64,000 bases of DNA from Lutispora sp003527145 (lineage in GTDB: Bacteria; Bacillota; Clostridia; Lutisporales; Lutisporaceae): contig JASBZB010000005.1 in assembly GCA_029983695.1 (NCBI GenBank), positions 62,001 through 126,000 of the forward strand, in the 5' to 3' direction. The notes beneath the pieces are model-generated. The model was not told the origin of the DNA. It did not search any database and was given only the letters and a program-made list of their open reading frames with translations. This document shows positions 26,537 through 35,945 of the stretch, piece after piece. How positions within the stretch are numbered: position 1 is the first letter of the stretch; every line of letters begins with the position of its first letter. A program made the position numbers and the translations under genes.

Positions 26537-26553
26537 ATGATAATAAACCTCCC

Positions 26554-26754
26554 TCATTGTTTATATCGGAATAGCTTAAGAGCAAATTCCGCTATGCTTA
26601 TGCTGTAAGGATTCCTTGTGTACAAATAAGCCATAGCGGCGGCTGATAAGGCAAACAATAGAAATACGGCCATTTCCTTATACAGCTTTCTGCTGCTCAT
26701 ATAATTGATGTCATACAGAGATATGACAGCTATCAAAATCAGCCCAAAAATCAT
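26554..26754 (-). CDS. Small membrane protein inside the ger operon
   Basis: This 66-residue protein has two hydrophobic helices (about residues 2-14 and 28-46) and no recognisable domain. It overlaps the upstream gerC-type gene by four bases and the downstream gerB-type frame likewise, so it is clearly part of the operon. It may be an accessory subunit of the germinant receptor comparable to the small D-type proteins of other ger operons. That comparison rests on size, topology and context only. Confidence 0.7.
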   Translation of the reverse strand: MIFGLILIAVISLYDINYMSSRKLYKEMAVFLLFALSAAAMAYLYTRNPYSISIAEFALKLFRYKQ

Positions 26755-27953
26755 TTTTCCACCCCGTACCCGCTTCTTATAGGTTCTTCGATATCATAGG
26801 TTCTGTTTATAACCGAATCGATATTCACAGATATTTTAAGATCCGGGAATATTTTATTCCAATCATTTTTTATGCTCTCCCATAGAACCGGATATTTTCG
26901 ATATACTTCATAGCTTATGGGGAATATATCCATATTATTTTCTTTTGCAAAGGATAATATATCCTGAACTTCTTTTTTTACTTCTTCTTCCTGCTGCTTT
27001 TCAAGAAAATTCAAGATATCCTTTTTGAAAATATTTTTAGTACCCTTTATACCCATTACATTGGATGATAATTTAATATTTATTGCAATATTCAGTTTGC
27101 CATCTGTCAGCTTTGGTATGATTTTTGTTTTGCTTTCTATTATTTCAAGAGAAACAGACTGGCCACCGGGCTCCTTTACTATAATTATTCCCGACTTTAT
27201 TTTTCCTCTTACCCAGTTAAAGCCTCTTGCCATTTTATCAGTTATATATCCGAAAAGCTTTTCCCCTTTGAATAATGCGAAGCCGGACAGCTTAAGTCTG
27301 TCTTTGCTGCCTTGTTCACTGGGATTCTCATAGTTGCCACTTTTGATTTCTATGCATGGGATATATGGTGACATATATGTGTAATCAAACATATTCATTA
27401 TATCAACCAGGTTTATTTCATCCGATATCGAAAGTTTATCCTGGTTGCTTAAGAGGCTTTCCAATAAATCTCCCACGAACACATCTTCATCCCCTATTTT
27501 TCTTAAAGTATTTAAAGCTGTATAGCCTTTAACGATTAAAACCTTGGAATTTAATCTTATTTCATGGTCCCGGGCAAAAAAATCCATATACTTCAAGATT
27601 TCATCTTTAGCTGCCTCTTCTCCGATCAGTATATATTCTGCATGGCCATAAAAGACTCTTTTATCCGAATAAGCGGAAAGGTCTCTAATGGCTTCAGCTG
27701 TTGTAGCTCCCCTTGACGTCAGTATATTGGTCTTTGTTTTGGAACCGCTGCTTCCTTCCCTTGACCCTGAGGCCGGATTAATATTTTTTGTGGCTGACGA
27801 AACAATGATATCCTCACTGCCATCCTCTGCCTTATCTATTCCGACAGCGTTGACGAAAAGTATCTTATTTATTTCGGTCCTTCCAAAGCTGTATTTGGTA
27901 CAGCCGGCGGTAAGAAAAAGGGATATAAATATTAATACTATTAATTTCTTCAT
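26751..27953 (-). CDS. Ger(x)C family spore germination lipoprotein
   Basis: GerAC-type lipoproteins are the outer-face subunit of the germinant receptor. The signal peptide ends FLTAGC at about residue 18, giving a lipid-anchored cysteine. KILFVNAVGIDKAEDG and the TTAEAIRDLS and VFYGHAEYILIGEEAA segments are family features, and the protein runs to 400 residues as expected. ATG at 27953 with AGAGGTG upstream is preferred over the GTG four codons earlier. The order here is A, C, small protein, B, rather than the A-B-C of Bacillus gerA. Confidence 0.93.
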   Translation of the reverse strand: MKKLIVLIFISLFLTAGCTKYSFGRTEINKILFVNAVGIDKAEDGSEDIIVSSATKNINPASGSREGSSGSKTKTNILTSRGATTAEAIRDLSAYSDKRVFYGHAEYILIGEEAAKDEILKYMDFFARDHEIRLNSKVLIVKGYTALNTLRKIGDEDVFVGDLLESLLSNQDKLSISDEINLVDIMNMFDYTYMSPYIPCIEIKSGNYENPSEQGSKDRLKLSGFALFKGEKLFGYITDKMARGFNWVRGKIKSGIIIVKEPGGQSVSLEIIESKTKIIPKLTDGKLNIAINIKLSSNVMGIKGTKNIFKKDILNFLEKQQEEEVKKEVQDILSFAKENNMDIFPISYEVYRKYPVLWESIKNDWNKIFPDLKISVNIDSVINRTYDIEEPIRSGYGVEK

Positions 27954-27967
27954 ACCTGAAAGCACCT

Positions 27968-29434
27968 CTAATTCCGCCTTTTATTATTTTTGGTCTTCAG
28001 ATTGGCAGGCCTGTTTTTCATAAAGGATAAAGGCAATCTGAAAAAAGTATCCTGGAACTGCATCGAATCCGTCGAGACAAAGGGGGATAGGTAGGGCACG
28101 CTGTAATTATCTATGGTGCATAGATGATATATCAGCAAAATACCTGCAATGCTCATGCCGAACAATCCCGCAATGCTGCTTGCTATTGCGATTATGAAGC
28201 GCCACAGCCTGATAGCATTGGAAAAGTCCTGATTGGGCATGACATAGCTGGATATGGCGGTTGAGGCTATCATAACGACTACAGCGGGGGATACCAGTTT
28301 AGCATCCACCGCCGCTTGCCCTACTACGACAGCCCCTACTATGGATAAGGCCTGGCCTATGGTTTTGGGAAGCCTGATCCCTGCCTCTACCAGTATTTCA
28401 AAAGCTATCAGGAGCCCTAAAGTCTCTATAAAGGAGGGGAAAGGCACTCCTTCTTTGGAAATTTGTATTGATAAGGCAAGCTGCGTAGGTATCATTTCCT
28501 GATGAAAGGAGGTTACAGCTATATAAAAGCCGGGAAGAAAAAGAGTAAGTGCAGTAAGCATAAAACGCAGCAGCCTTATGGCAGAGCTATAGATGAAGTT
28601 TTGGGAATAATCTTCAGGCGCTTGCATAAATTGCACAAAGGTAGCAGGTACAATCAGCGTTACAGGGAGACCGTCTATCAATATGCCTACTCTGCCCTCA
28701 AGCAAGTTGGAGCAAAATTTATCAGGCCTTTCGGTATACAGCAGTTGAGGAAAGGGAGAGAACTTATTGCTCCTTAAGCGCTCTTCTATGACAGAAGTGG
28801 TCAGTACTCCATCCACATCTATAGACCGAATTTTTTTTGTTATCTCATCTACCATGCTTTCATTTGTAAGATTTCTAATATACAATATTCCGATAGGAGT
28901 TTTTGTCTGTTTCCCTATTATTATTTCTTTAATGGTCAAATCTATGGTCTTTATTCTTCTCCTTATGGTAGCAATATTAGTTGACAGGGTCTCTACGAAG
29001 GAATCCTTCGGGCCTTTGATCACATTTTCGTTAGAAGGTTCTGTTATGTTTCTGGTATCAAAGCCTTGAACGTTGAAGGAAAAGGCTGCGGCGTTTTTAT
29101 CAAATATCAGAACGGCATTCCCGTTGAGTATATCAGAAGCAACAAAGTCTATATCCAAAAGTTTTTTTTCATCTGGGAAATACAAGCTGCCCGATTCGAT
29201 AAGATCTATTATTTCCTCTTCTTTTTTTGCACAGCGTAAATAAGGGCTTTCTAGAAGAGGCTTCAGAATGAAATTGCTTAGGTACTCCTTTTGGATAAGC
29301 CCGTCAATAAAAGCAAGGGTCACTTTTATAGCTTTCTCTGAGCCTGCATAGATATCTTTAAAGTATATATCGCTGCTGTGACCGATTAGAGCTATCAAAT
29401 TTGCGGTATTTAATTCCATATTCTCATTGCCCAT
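27968..29434 (-). CDS. Spore germination protein, GerAA/GerKA family
   Basis: GerAA-type proteins form oligomeric ion-channel subunits of germinant receptors. A large hydrophilic N-terminal half (residues 1-260, with KTPIGILYIRNLTNESMV) is followed by five or so transmembrane helices after FMQAPEDYSQNFIYSSAIRLLRF, and LGLLIAFEILVEAGIRLPKTIGQALSIVGAVVVGQAAVDA marks the family core. ATG at 29434 has AAAGGAG 11 bases upstream. It is the first gene of the four-gene operon. Expression is normally under sigma-G in the forespore; I could not identify a convincing sigma-G site. Confidence 0.95.
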   Translation of the reverse strand: MGNENMELNTANLIALIGHSSDIYFKDIYAGSEKAIKVTLAFIDGLIQKEYLSNFILKPLLESPYLRCAKKEEEIIDLIESGSLYFPDEKKLLDIDFVASDILNGNAVLIFDKNAAAFSFNVQGFDTRNITEPSNENVIKGPKDSFVETLSTNIATIRRRIKTIDLTIKEIIIGKQTKTPIGILYIRNLTNESMVDEITKKIRSIDVDGVLTTSVIEERLRSNKFSPFPQLLYTERPDKFCSNLLEGRVGILIDGLPVTLIVPATFVQFMQAPEDYSQNFIYSSAIRLLRFMLTALTLFLPGFYIAVTSFHQEMIPTQLALSIQISKEGVPFPSFIETLGLLIAFEILVEAGIRLPKTIGQALSIVGAVVVGQAAVDAKLVSPAVVVMIASTAISSYVMPNQDFSNAIRLWRFIIAIASSIAGLFGMSIAGILLIYHLCTIDNYSVPYLSPFVSTDSMQFQDTFFRLPLSFMKNRPANLKTKNNKRRN

Positions 29435-29740
29435 ATTATATTTCTCTCCTTTCAAAAATTATCTGCTAAAGCACCGGCTTTTATGCGTCACATATACATA
29501 AGAAGATGAAATAAAAAAACAGCCGTGAAAATCACGAATGTTGCTTTTGCATAGCTTCTGACGGGTGAGAATAAAAAAGAAGTATGCATATCAAATAGAA
29601 TTTAGGGGAAAAATGGCAGATAAATTTGCATATATCGTCGGAATTTGCGATAAATAAATGAAGGATAATGCAAAAATATGTAGAATTAGTTATAATATTA
29701 CAAATATTTACAGGAATGTTTGTAGAGGTGAAGGAAGGCT
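29435..29740. other. Divergent region between ger operon and sensor kinase
   Basis: On the minus strand a small CGTGA/TCACG hairpin near 29524-29539 is followed by a run of T, resembling a weak terminator inside the ger leader. On the plus strand a TATAAT lies near 29692, ahead of the kinase gene. No other gene or repeat is apparent. Confidence 0.4.
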
Positions 29741-31687
29741 ATGACAAACAAAATTAACAGATTTATGGGTATAGCAGCCACGATATTAGCTATAATGTTT
29801 TTGGAGTCAACGGAGATTTCATATAGATTATCTACTATTTTTGGGATATTTGCAATGCTTATCATATTTTCCATATATAAAGGCGGGATATTGTCGGGCG
29901 TGGGGAGCACTATCATCACCATATTATATATGTACAATTTGAGGAGAGGCCGGGTTCAAGATCCAAGCCTTTACGACATTTCACACTATGAATTTTTGCT
30001 GGATATACTGTCTATGATATGCATAGGAGTGCTCGCAGGCATCATGCAATACAGGTATATAAGCTATTATGAAAGGTTCAAGGAGAGCTGCTTGTTTGCA
30101 TCCCGGGCCGAGGAAATATCGGATATCATGATTTGCAACACATCTCCGGAAGGAAAGTATATAAAGGTGCCTCAAAACCTATGCTCACTATTGGGCTATA
30201 CGAAAAATGAGCTTTTCAATAAGCATTACTGGGATGTAACTCATCCCGAGGATGCCGCATTGGAAGAAGAGCTGTTCCATAGCCTTATTAGCGGTCATAA
30301 GGAAACATACAGTATGGAAAAAAGGGCTTATAAGAAGAACGGGGAATTGATCTGGTTATTCTGCAATGTTTCTGCTGTAAAAAATAACGATGGAGAGATA
30401 ATATATCTGCTCAGGTATCTGGTGGATATAACAGAGCAGAAAATAATGAGAGAAGAGTTAAAAAATAAAGAGAAAGAGCTCAGAAGAAGCGAGAATAAGT
30501 ACCGGAACCTGGTGGAGCTGAGCCCGGATGCAGTTATAATTCATGAGGGCGATACCATTACCTTTGTCAATAACACAGGTGTAAAGCTGCTGGGCGAGCT
30601 GACAGCGGAGGATGTGACAGGGAAGAGTCTGTATGAATTTATACATCCGGACTATGTATACAATGTAAAAAGCCAGATCGGAAGGGCCTGTGTGAATCTT
30701 AACCAGGCTGGCATGCCCTTTGATGTGAAAATAATATCTCATAACCGGATTGAAACGGATGTGGAGATGATAAACATAGGGTTCAACAATGGCAATGACA
30801 TTCAGGTAATGGCCATAATACGTGATATCACGGAGAGAAAGAGATCCGAAGAACTCAAAATAGCCATGAAAGAAAATGAAAGGCTTCTGGTGGAGGCAAA
30901 AGAATATGATAGGATCAAAAATGAGTTTTTCGCAAATATCTCTCACGAGCTGAGGACACCTTTGAATGTGATACTGGGTACGCTGCAGCTTCTTGACATA
31001 CATAATCAGAACGGCAGCAAGAAGGATTTAAATATGGATAAGTATATAGGCCTTATGAAGCAGAATTGCTATAGGCTTCTGAGGCTCGTGACCAATATCA
31101 TTGATATAACTAAAATTGATGCTGGGTATTTTGATGTAAACCTGGAAAGCTACAATATTGTAAGCATTATAGAAGATATAACTCTCTCTGCATCCGATTA
31201 TATAGAGGATAAAGGCCTTAGTCTGGAATTTGATACGGATACGGAGGAAAAAATAATAAAATGTGATCCGGATCAGATGGAGCGTATAATGCTGAATCTG
31301 ATCTCCAACGCAGTCAAATTCACCAAACCCGGGGGTAAGATAAGCGTAAAGCTTACCGACAAGGGCAGCAGCATATTTATAAGCATTAAGGATACGGGGA
31401 TCGGAATACCTGAAGACAAGCAGGGAATGATTTTTGAGCGCTTCAGGCAGGTGAACAAGTCCCTTACCAGAGACCATGAAGGCAGCGGCATAGGGCTCTC
31501 GCTGGTGAAGTCCTTGGTAGAGATCCATGGCGGTACGATATATTTGATAAGCGAGCCGGGCCGCGGCAGCGAATTTATAATAGAGCTGCCCACAAATGAA
31601 AGCCATGAATCTCACAAAAAAGAGCGGGCGGCAAAGGTAAGACATATTGAGAGGATACAAGTAGAGTTTTCTGATATATATTCTTGA
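29741..31687 (+). CDS. Membrane PAS-PAS sensor histidine kinase (orphan)
   Basis: The N-terminal 110 residues hold four hydrophobic helices forming a membrane sensor. Two PAS domains follow (about 120-235 and 250-370, each ending in a PAC-like DITE(Q/R)K). The HisKA domain has the phospho-acceptor H402 in FFANISHELRTPLN. The ATPase domain (about 505-625) has N-box NLISNAVKF, GTGIGIP-like DTGIGIPED, and GSGIGLSL. No receiver or response-regulator gene adjoins it, so its partner is elsewhere. The gene begins at an ATG preceded by GAAGG and ends at its own terminator. The signal is unknown. Confidence 0.92.
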   Translation: MTNKINRFMGIAATILAIMFLESTEISYRLSTIFGIFAMLIIFSIYKGGILSGVGSTIITILYMYNLRRGRVQDPSLYDISHYEFLLDILSMICIGVLAGIMQYRYISYYERFKESCLFASRAEEISDIMICNTSPEGKYIKVPQNLCSLLGYTKNELFNKHYWDVTHPEDAALEEELFHSLISGHKETYSMEKRAYKKNGELIWLFCNVSAVKNNDGEIIYLLRYLVDITEQKIMREELKNKEKELRRSENKYRNLVELSPDAVIIHEGDTITFVNNTGVKLLGELTAEDVTGKSLYEFIHPDYVYNVKSQIGRACVNLNQAGMPFDVKIISHNRIETDVEMINIGFNNGNDIQVMAIIRDITERKRSEELKIAMKENERLLVEAKEYDRIKNEFFANISHELRTPLNVILGTLQLLDIHNQNGSKKDLNMDKYIGLMKQNCYRLLRLVTNIIDITKIDAGYFDVNLESYNIVSIIEDITLSASDYIEDKGLSLEFDTDTEEKIIKCDPDQMERIMLNLISNAVKFTKPGGKISVKLTDKGSSIFISIKDTGIGIPEDKQGMIFERFRQVNKSLTRDHEGSGIGLSLVKSLVEIHGGTIYLISEPGRGSEFIIELPTNESHESHKKERAAKVRHIERIQVEFSDIYS

Positions 31688-31717
31688 GGAAGCCGATTGG
31701 CTCCTTTTTTATTTTTT
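31688..31717 (+). terminator. Terminator after the PAS kinase
   Basis: GGAAGCC pairs with GGCTCC (one bulged A) across a GATT loop, followed by TTTTTTATTTTTT, directly after the stop codon. Confidence 0.75.
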
Positions 31718-31812
31718 GATAGAAAATTAAGATGCAGTTATTGACAATTAAAATCACGAGGTATATACTTAGTTACATAACCAATTAACCGAATAAGTGA
31801 GGAGGTGTTTCA

Positions 31813-32187
31813 ATGAAGATGCCTTTGGATGATAGCAAGTTAATATATATGCAGATTGCTGATTCCATAGAAGACGAAGTGATAAGCGGTGCACTAAACG
31901 AGGGGGAGCAGGTATATTCCACAAATCAGTTTGCAAAGCTTTATGGTATAAACCCGGCCACTGCAGCGAAGGGAATAAATCTTCTTGTAGAAGAAGGAAT
32001 ATTGTTTAAGAAAAGAGGGATTGGGATGTTTGTGGCAGAAGGTGCCAAAGATCGCATAGTGGATAAGAGAAAGAGGATATTTGTTGAAGAGTATATCACC
32101 AAGCTGATTCATGAAGCAAGAAAGCTCAATATTACGAAGGAAGAGCTTTTGGATATAATCAGAAGCTATGAAGGGGGAGATAAATGA
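31813..32187 (+). CDS. GntR family (YtrA-type) transcriptional regulator
   Basis: The N-terminal winged helix (SKLIYMQIADSIEDEVISGALNEGEQV, then TNQFAKLYGINPATAAKGINLLVEEGI) is of the GntR type. The C-terminal tail of about 50 residues is too short for a ligand domain, as in the YtrA subgroup. YtrA regulators sit in front of ABC transporters and repress them, and here the ATPase gene starts within the stop codon region of this gene. The operon is probably autoregulated. Confidence 0.92.
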   Translation: MKMPLDDSKLIYMQIADSIEDEVISGALNEGEQVYSTNQFAKLYGINPATAAKGINLLVEEGILFKKRGIGMFVAEGAKDRIVDKRKRIFVEEYITKLIHEARKLNITKEELLDIIRSYEGGDK

Positions 32188-33089
32188 TGGCATATGCTAT
32201 TGAATGCATGAACATTTCAAAGGCTTACGGCAAATCAAAAGCGTTATCCGATATAAGCCTCAGGATAGAAGAAAATAAGATATACGGTCTGTTAGGAAGA
32301 AACGGAGCGGGTAAGAGTACTCTGCTCAATATAATCAGCGCTCAGATATTTCCCGATGGCGGAGAAGTCAAAATATTGGGAGAAGCTCCCTATGAGAATG
32401 AAAAAGCGCTGAAAAATTTGTGTATGGTCAAAGAGAGCGGAATGTTTCTTAAGGACATCAAAGTCATTGATGCCTTGAGCATCGCATCCTCCTTCTACCC
32501 AAACTGGGATAAAGGCTTTGCCGAAAGGCTTGCTGATCAGTTCGAGCTGGACGAAAAGAAAATCTATAAAAACCTTTCCCTGGGGATGAAATCCCAGCTG
32601 GGAATAATTGTGGGATTATCAAGCAGAGCCCCTATAACTATTTTTGATGAACCATACATCGGATTGGATGCTGCAGGCAGACAACTGTTTTATGATGTAT
32701 TGATAGAGGATTATACGGAAAATCCAAGGACCATAATACTGTCCACTCACCTTATAGATGAGGTAAGCAACCTGCTGGAAGAAGTAATAATCCTACACAA
32801 AGGAAGCGTGAAGCTGGAGGGAAATTCAGATGATGTAAAGAAAAAAGCTTTTTATGTAAGCGGTATCAAAGAGCAGGTGGAGAAGCATGTTTCCGTCAAA
32901 ACGATCTTAAACATTGATGAATTTGGTAAAAACATAGCAGCAGCAGTATTCGATGATATTTCAGAAAAGGAAATAAAAGCTATGGAAGCAGACGATCTGA
33001 GCATAAGCTCTATTTCGCTGCAGCAGCTGTTCATACATCTTACCGGTGGAAAAATGATTAAAAGGGGTGACGTAGATGAGCAATATTAA
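32187..33089 (+). CDS. ABC transporter ATP-binding protein (YtrB-like)
   Basis: Walker A is GRNGAGKST at about residues 36-44. The signature region reads LSLGMKSQ instead of canonical LSGGQ, which is common in this subgroup. Walker B is ITIFDEPYIGLD and the H-loop is LSTH. The last 70 residues form an extra domain. The frame overlaps the regulator stop upstream and the permease start downstream, so the three are one operon. Substrate unknown; related systems respond to cell-wall antibiotics. Confidence 0.9.
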   Translation: MAYAIECMNISKAYGKSKALSDISLRIEENKIYGLLGRNGAGKSTLLNIISAQIFPDGGEVKILGEAPYENEKALKNLCMVKESGMFLKDIKVIDALSIASSFYPNWDKGFAERLADQFELDEKKIYKNLSLGMKSQLGIIVGLSSRAPITIFDEPYIGLDAAGRQLFYDVLIEDYTENPRTIILSTHLIDEVSNLLEEVIILHKGSVKLEGNSDDVKKKAFYVSGIKEQVEKHVSVKTILNIDEFGKNIAAAVFDDISEKEIKAMEADDLSISSISLQQLFIHLTGGKMIKRGDVDEQY

Positions 33090-33789
33090 AACTCAACTGA
33101 AGATGCATTATATAAACTCTAAAAAGTCATTTGTCATATTCTGGTCCATAATACTTGCCATCACTGTTTTCGGATTTGGTATTGCACTGTATCTAAGAAG
33201 CAAAGGGTATACAGATAAGTTCACGACCAATAATATTGCTGCAGTAGTTATCTTCGGTGCCATAAGCAGTATGGTGGCCTATAATGAAACACTGCCCTAT
33301 ATTTTGAATATGGGGAGCACGAGGAAAAGCTTTGTTTTTAGCTTTGCGGCATATAACATGCTGCTGTCTCTTGTTTTATCCGTTATCTTCAGCATTTTGT
33401 CCATATTTGAGCGTTTGGTATATAAAATGCTGGGATTTACGGAAAGCTCCATAGGCAATATGGCAGTGGCCTCCAGCTTGAGCAATATTTTGTCAAGCCT
33501 GCTGTTCTGCTTTGCAATCACTCTTGCAGCGGCGGCTATATCTGCTCTTATCGCAAGCATATACTATTTGAAGGGTATGATGTTCCTGTTTGGTATGGGT
33601 GCGGTAATGATGCTGCTCATGTTTATACCCGGGGTTAGGATGGCAGTTTTTGACGCTCTGAAATTCATTGTATTGAGCTTTATAGGCAGCGGAGGCGCCT
33701 TAAAAATGCTGCTGTTCTCTCTGATGGTTTTTCTTGTATGCTACATCATAATATATCCCATGGCCAGGGTCAGCCAGGTCAAGAGATGA
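33076..33789 (+). CDS. ABC transporter membrane subunit, six-helix
   Basis: The 237-residue protein has six hydrophobic segments and short loops and is encoded immediately after, and overlapping, the ATPase gene. It resembles the small permeases paired with YtrA-type regulators rather than a classical ABC-2 exporter. No binding protein is present, so export or sensing is more likely than import. It ends in a strong terminator that includes its stop codon. Confidence 0.8.
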   Translation: MSNIKTQLKMHYINSKKSFVIFWSIILAITVFGFGIALYLRSKGYTDKFTTNNIAAVVIFGAISSMVAYNETLPYILNMGSTRKSFVFSFAAYNMLLSLVLSVIFSILSIFERLVYKMLGFTESSIGNMAVASSLSNILSSLLFCFAITLAAAAISALIASIYYLKGMMFLFGMGAVMMLLMFIPGVRMAVFDALKFIVLSFIGSGGALKMLLFSLMVFLVCYIIIYPMARVSQVKR

Positions 33790-33821
33790 TATGACATTTG
33801 TCATATCATCTCATTATTTTT
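33783..33821 (+). terminator. Terminator of the GntR-ABC operon
   Basis: A perfect 14-base stem (33783-33796 with 33799-33812, GAGATGATATGACA on the left) with a TT loop is followed by ATTATTTTTG. Confidence 0.8.
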
Positions 33822-33885
33822 GTCATTGGAAGTGGGCGCTGTTTTGGCTTAATATTATGGTAGAAAGCATTAGGAGGGTTTTGAA

Positions 33886-34833
33886 ATGATTTTGGAAGTA
33901 AAAAACCTGATAAAAAGGTATGGCGAGACCCTTGCTGTGGATAATATAAGCTTCGGTGTAAAAGAAGGAGAAATATTCGGGCTTTTGGGACCCAACGGAG
34001 CAGGCAAGACCACTGCCATAAATACCATAATAGGAATAAATACTGCGGACAAAGGCGATATAACCATATTCGGCAAGGACATGAAGAAAAGCGCCTCTGA
34101 GATCAAAAGCGATATAGGCATCGTACCCCAGGAAATTGCCATATATCCGGATCTGACAGCCTATGAGAATGTAGAATTTTTCGGCAGGCTCTATGATTTA
34201 AAGGGTGCTTTGCTAAAGGAGAGAGTGGAGGAGGTCCTAAAATTTACCGGGCTTATAGAAAGACGAAAGCAGCAGGCCAGGAAATTCTCGGGAGGCATGA
34301 AAAGAAGGCTCAACATTGCCTGTGCTTTAGTGCACAAGCCCAAGCTCATAATCATGGATGAACCTACGGTAGGCATAGACCCTCAGTCGCGAAATCATAT
34401 CTTGGAATCTGTAAAAAAAATGAGGAAGGACGGCTCTACCATAATATACACCTCCCATTATATGGAGGAGGTGGAGGAGCTCTGTACCGATATAGCTATC
34501 ATGGACCACGGCAAAATAATCGCCAGAGGCAGCAAGGAAGAACTGAAGGCTTTTGTGACCGTGGAAGAGAGGACGGTCATAGAATTGGATGCCGTAAATT
34601 ATACGGTGATGGAGCGGATTAAAGAGGTAGAAAACGTTATAGATTGCAGCATGGCGGGGAATAGGGTCACCATAATATCCAAAAAAGGCAGCAATAATTT
34701 GAGCGGTCTGATACAGAGCATTCTAAGCTCAGATTCTCAAATAATATCCTTAGCTTCGGAAAAGCCGGATTTGGAAACCGTATTTCTCACATTGACGGGC
34801 AGAACCTTGAGGGATGAGGTGGCTGTGGTATGA
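33886..34833 (+). CDS. ABC-2 type exporter ATP-binding protein
   Basis: Walker A GPNGAGKTT lies at about residues 35-43, the signature is FSGGMKRRL, Walker B is LIIMDEPTVGID and the H-loop is YTSHYMEE. A C-terminal extension (about 230-315) is the regulatory domain common to drug and lipid exporter ATPases of the DrrA/CcmA type. It overlaps the first permease gene by four bases. With two permeases and a two-component system downstream it probably forms a stress-induced exporter. Confidence 0.93.
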   Translation: MILEVKNLIKRYGETLAVDNISFGVKEGEIFGLLGPNGAGKTTAINTIIGINTADKGDITIFGKDMKKSASEIKSDIGIVPQEIAIYPDLTAYENVEFFGRLYDLKGALLKERVEEVLKFTGLIERRKQQARKFSGGMKRRLNIACALVHKPKLIIMDEPTVGIDPQSRNHILESVKKMRKDGSTIIYTSHYMEEVEELCTDIAIMDHGKIIARGSKEELKAFVTVEERTVIELDAVNYTVMERIKEVENVIDCSMAGNRVTIISKKGSNNLSGLIQSILSSDSQIISLASEKPDLETVFLTLTGRTLRDEVAVV

Positions 34834-35945
34834 AAGCCCTGTATATAGCCTATTATACGGCGCTGAGGAATATCAGGGATTATAGGAACCTGAGCACCAT
34901 GCTGGCCTTGCCCATAGTGACCATATTCATACTGGGCTCTGCCCTTTCAGGCTCCTTTAAAATAGAAAGCATAGACCCTATCAAAGCGGTGCTGGTAGAT
35001 GAGGGCAGCGGCGGGCTATCGGCAGGTCTGGAGAGCTTTTTGCTCAGCCCTGATATCAAGAAGATAATGGAGATAGACAGAGTCGATGACTTTAGTGAAG
35101 CCATGGATAGGGTAAAGCAAGGTAAAGCCGTATCGCTTATTCATGTGGAAAAGGGATCTGCAGGAGAAATAAAGGTATATAAAAGCAATTCAAACCCATT
35201 TAAAGACTCCGTCGTACAGAATGTTTTAGACAGCTTCGTTCAATCTGTCAATGCGGAGTATGCTTATGCAAAGCTGGGGAGCAAAGCATCCGGCGCCCAT
35301 TTTACTCAAAATATCAGGGAAGAAGCCGTCGGCACTGACGGTAAGGTACCCAGTGCCTTGGATTATTATGCTGTGTCCATGCTCATCATGACCATGATGT
35401 ACGGCACTACTTATGGATGTGCAGCTATGTCCGAGGAGCGGTTTTATAAAACTGAGATAAGGCTGAAATCAGCTCCCATAGATTCTTATGAAATATATAC
35501 AGGGAAGGTTGGGGGAACAATATTGACGCTGATGCTGGACGGAGCGGTAATAATACTGTTTACAAAATATGCTTACAATGTAAGCTGGGGAAGCCGCATA
35601 CCGGTCATACTGCTCGCATGCCTTTCCCTGTCGGTGCTGGCAGCGGGTCTGGGGATAGCCGGCTTTATGCTGATAGGAGACGAAAACAAAACCCAGGCTC
35701 TTTTAAGCATCATGGTGCCCGTATTCACATTCTTGGGCGGAGGATATATACCTGTTCAATATATGTCGCCTGCAATGGAAAAGCTGAGCCTTTTATCGCC
35801 GAATCATATAGGCCAGAGGATCATGCTCAATACTATCTTTGAAGGAAATATGATACAGACAAGAAATTATTTGCTGATATTGTGGGCGGCTTCCTTGCTT
35901 CTGTTTGCTCTGAGCGCTTTTAAGGGAAGGAGGGATCAGGCTTGA
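34830..35945 (+). CDS. ABC-2 type permease, first of two
   Basis: The protein has one N-terminal helix (ALPIVTIFILGSALSG), an extracytoplasmic loop of about 130 residues with a conserved beginning of the YhgE/Pip-like or DrrB-like type, and five C-terminal helices. It overlaps the ATPase gene by four bases and the second permease by four bases (ends 35945, next begins 35942). The pair should form a heterodimeric membrane channel. Substrate unknown. Confidence 0.88.
   Translation: MKALYIAYYTALRNIRDYRNLSTMLALPIVTIFILGSALSGSFKIESIDPIKAVLVDEGSGGLSAGLESFLLSPDIKKIMEIDRVDDFSEAMDRVKQGKAVSLIHVEKGSAGEIKVYKSNSNPFKDSVVQNVLDSFVQSVNAEYAYAKLGSKASGAHFTQNIREEAVGTDGKVPSALDYYAVSMLIMTMMYGTTYGCAAMSEERFYKTEIRLKSAPIDSYEIYTGKVGGTILTLMLDGAVIILFTKYAYNVSWGSRIPVILLACLSLSVLAAGLGIAGFMLIGDENKTQALLSIMVPVFTFLGGGYIPVQYMSPAMEKLSLLSPNHIGQRIMLNTIFEGNMIQTRNYLLILWAASLLLFALSAFKGRRDQA

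Noticed and set aside
31028..31660. 210-codon minus-strand frame inside the PAS kinase gene
   Set aside because: It is the reverse shadow of the kinase and ATPase domains, with no recognisable domain or start signal.
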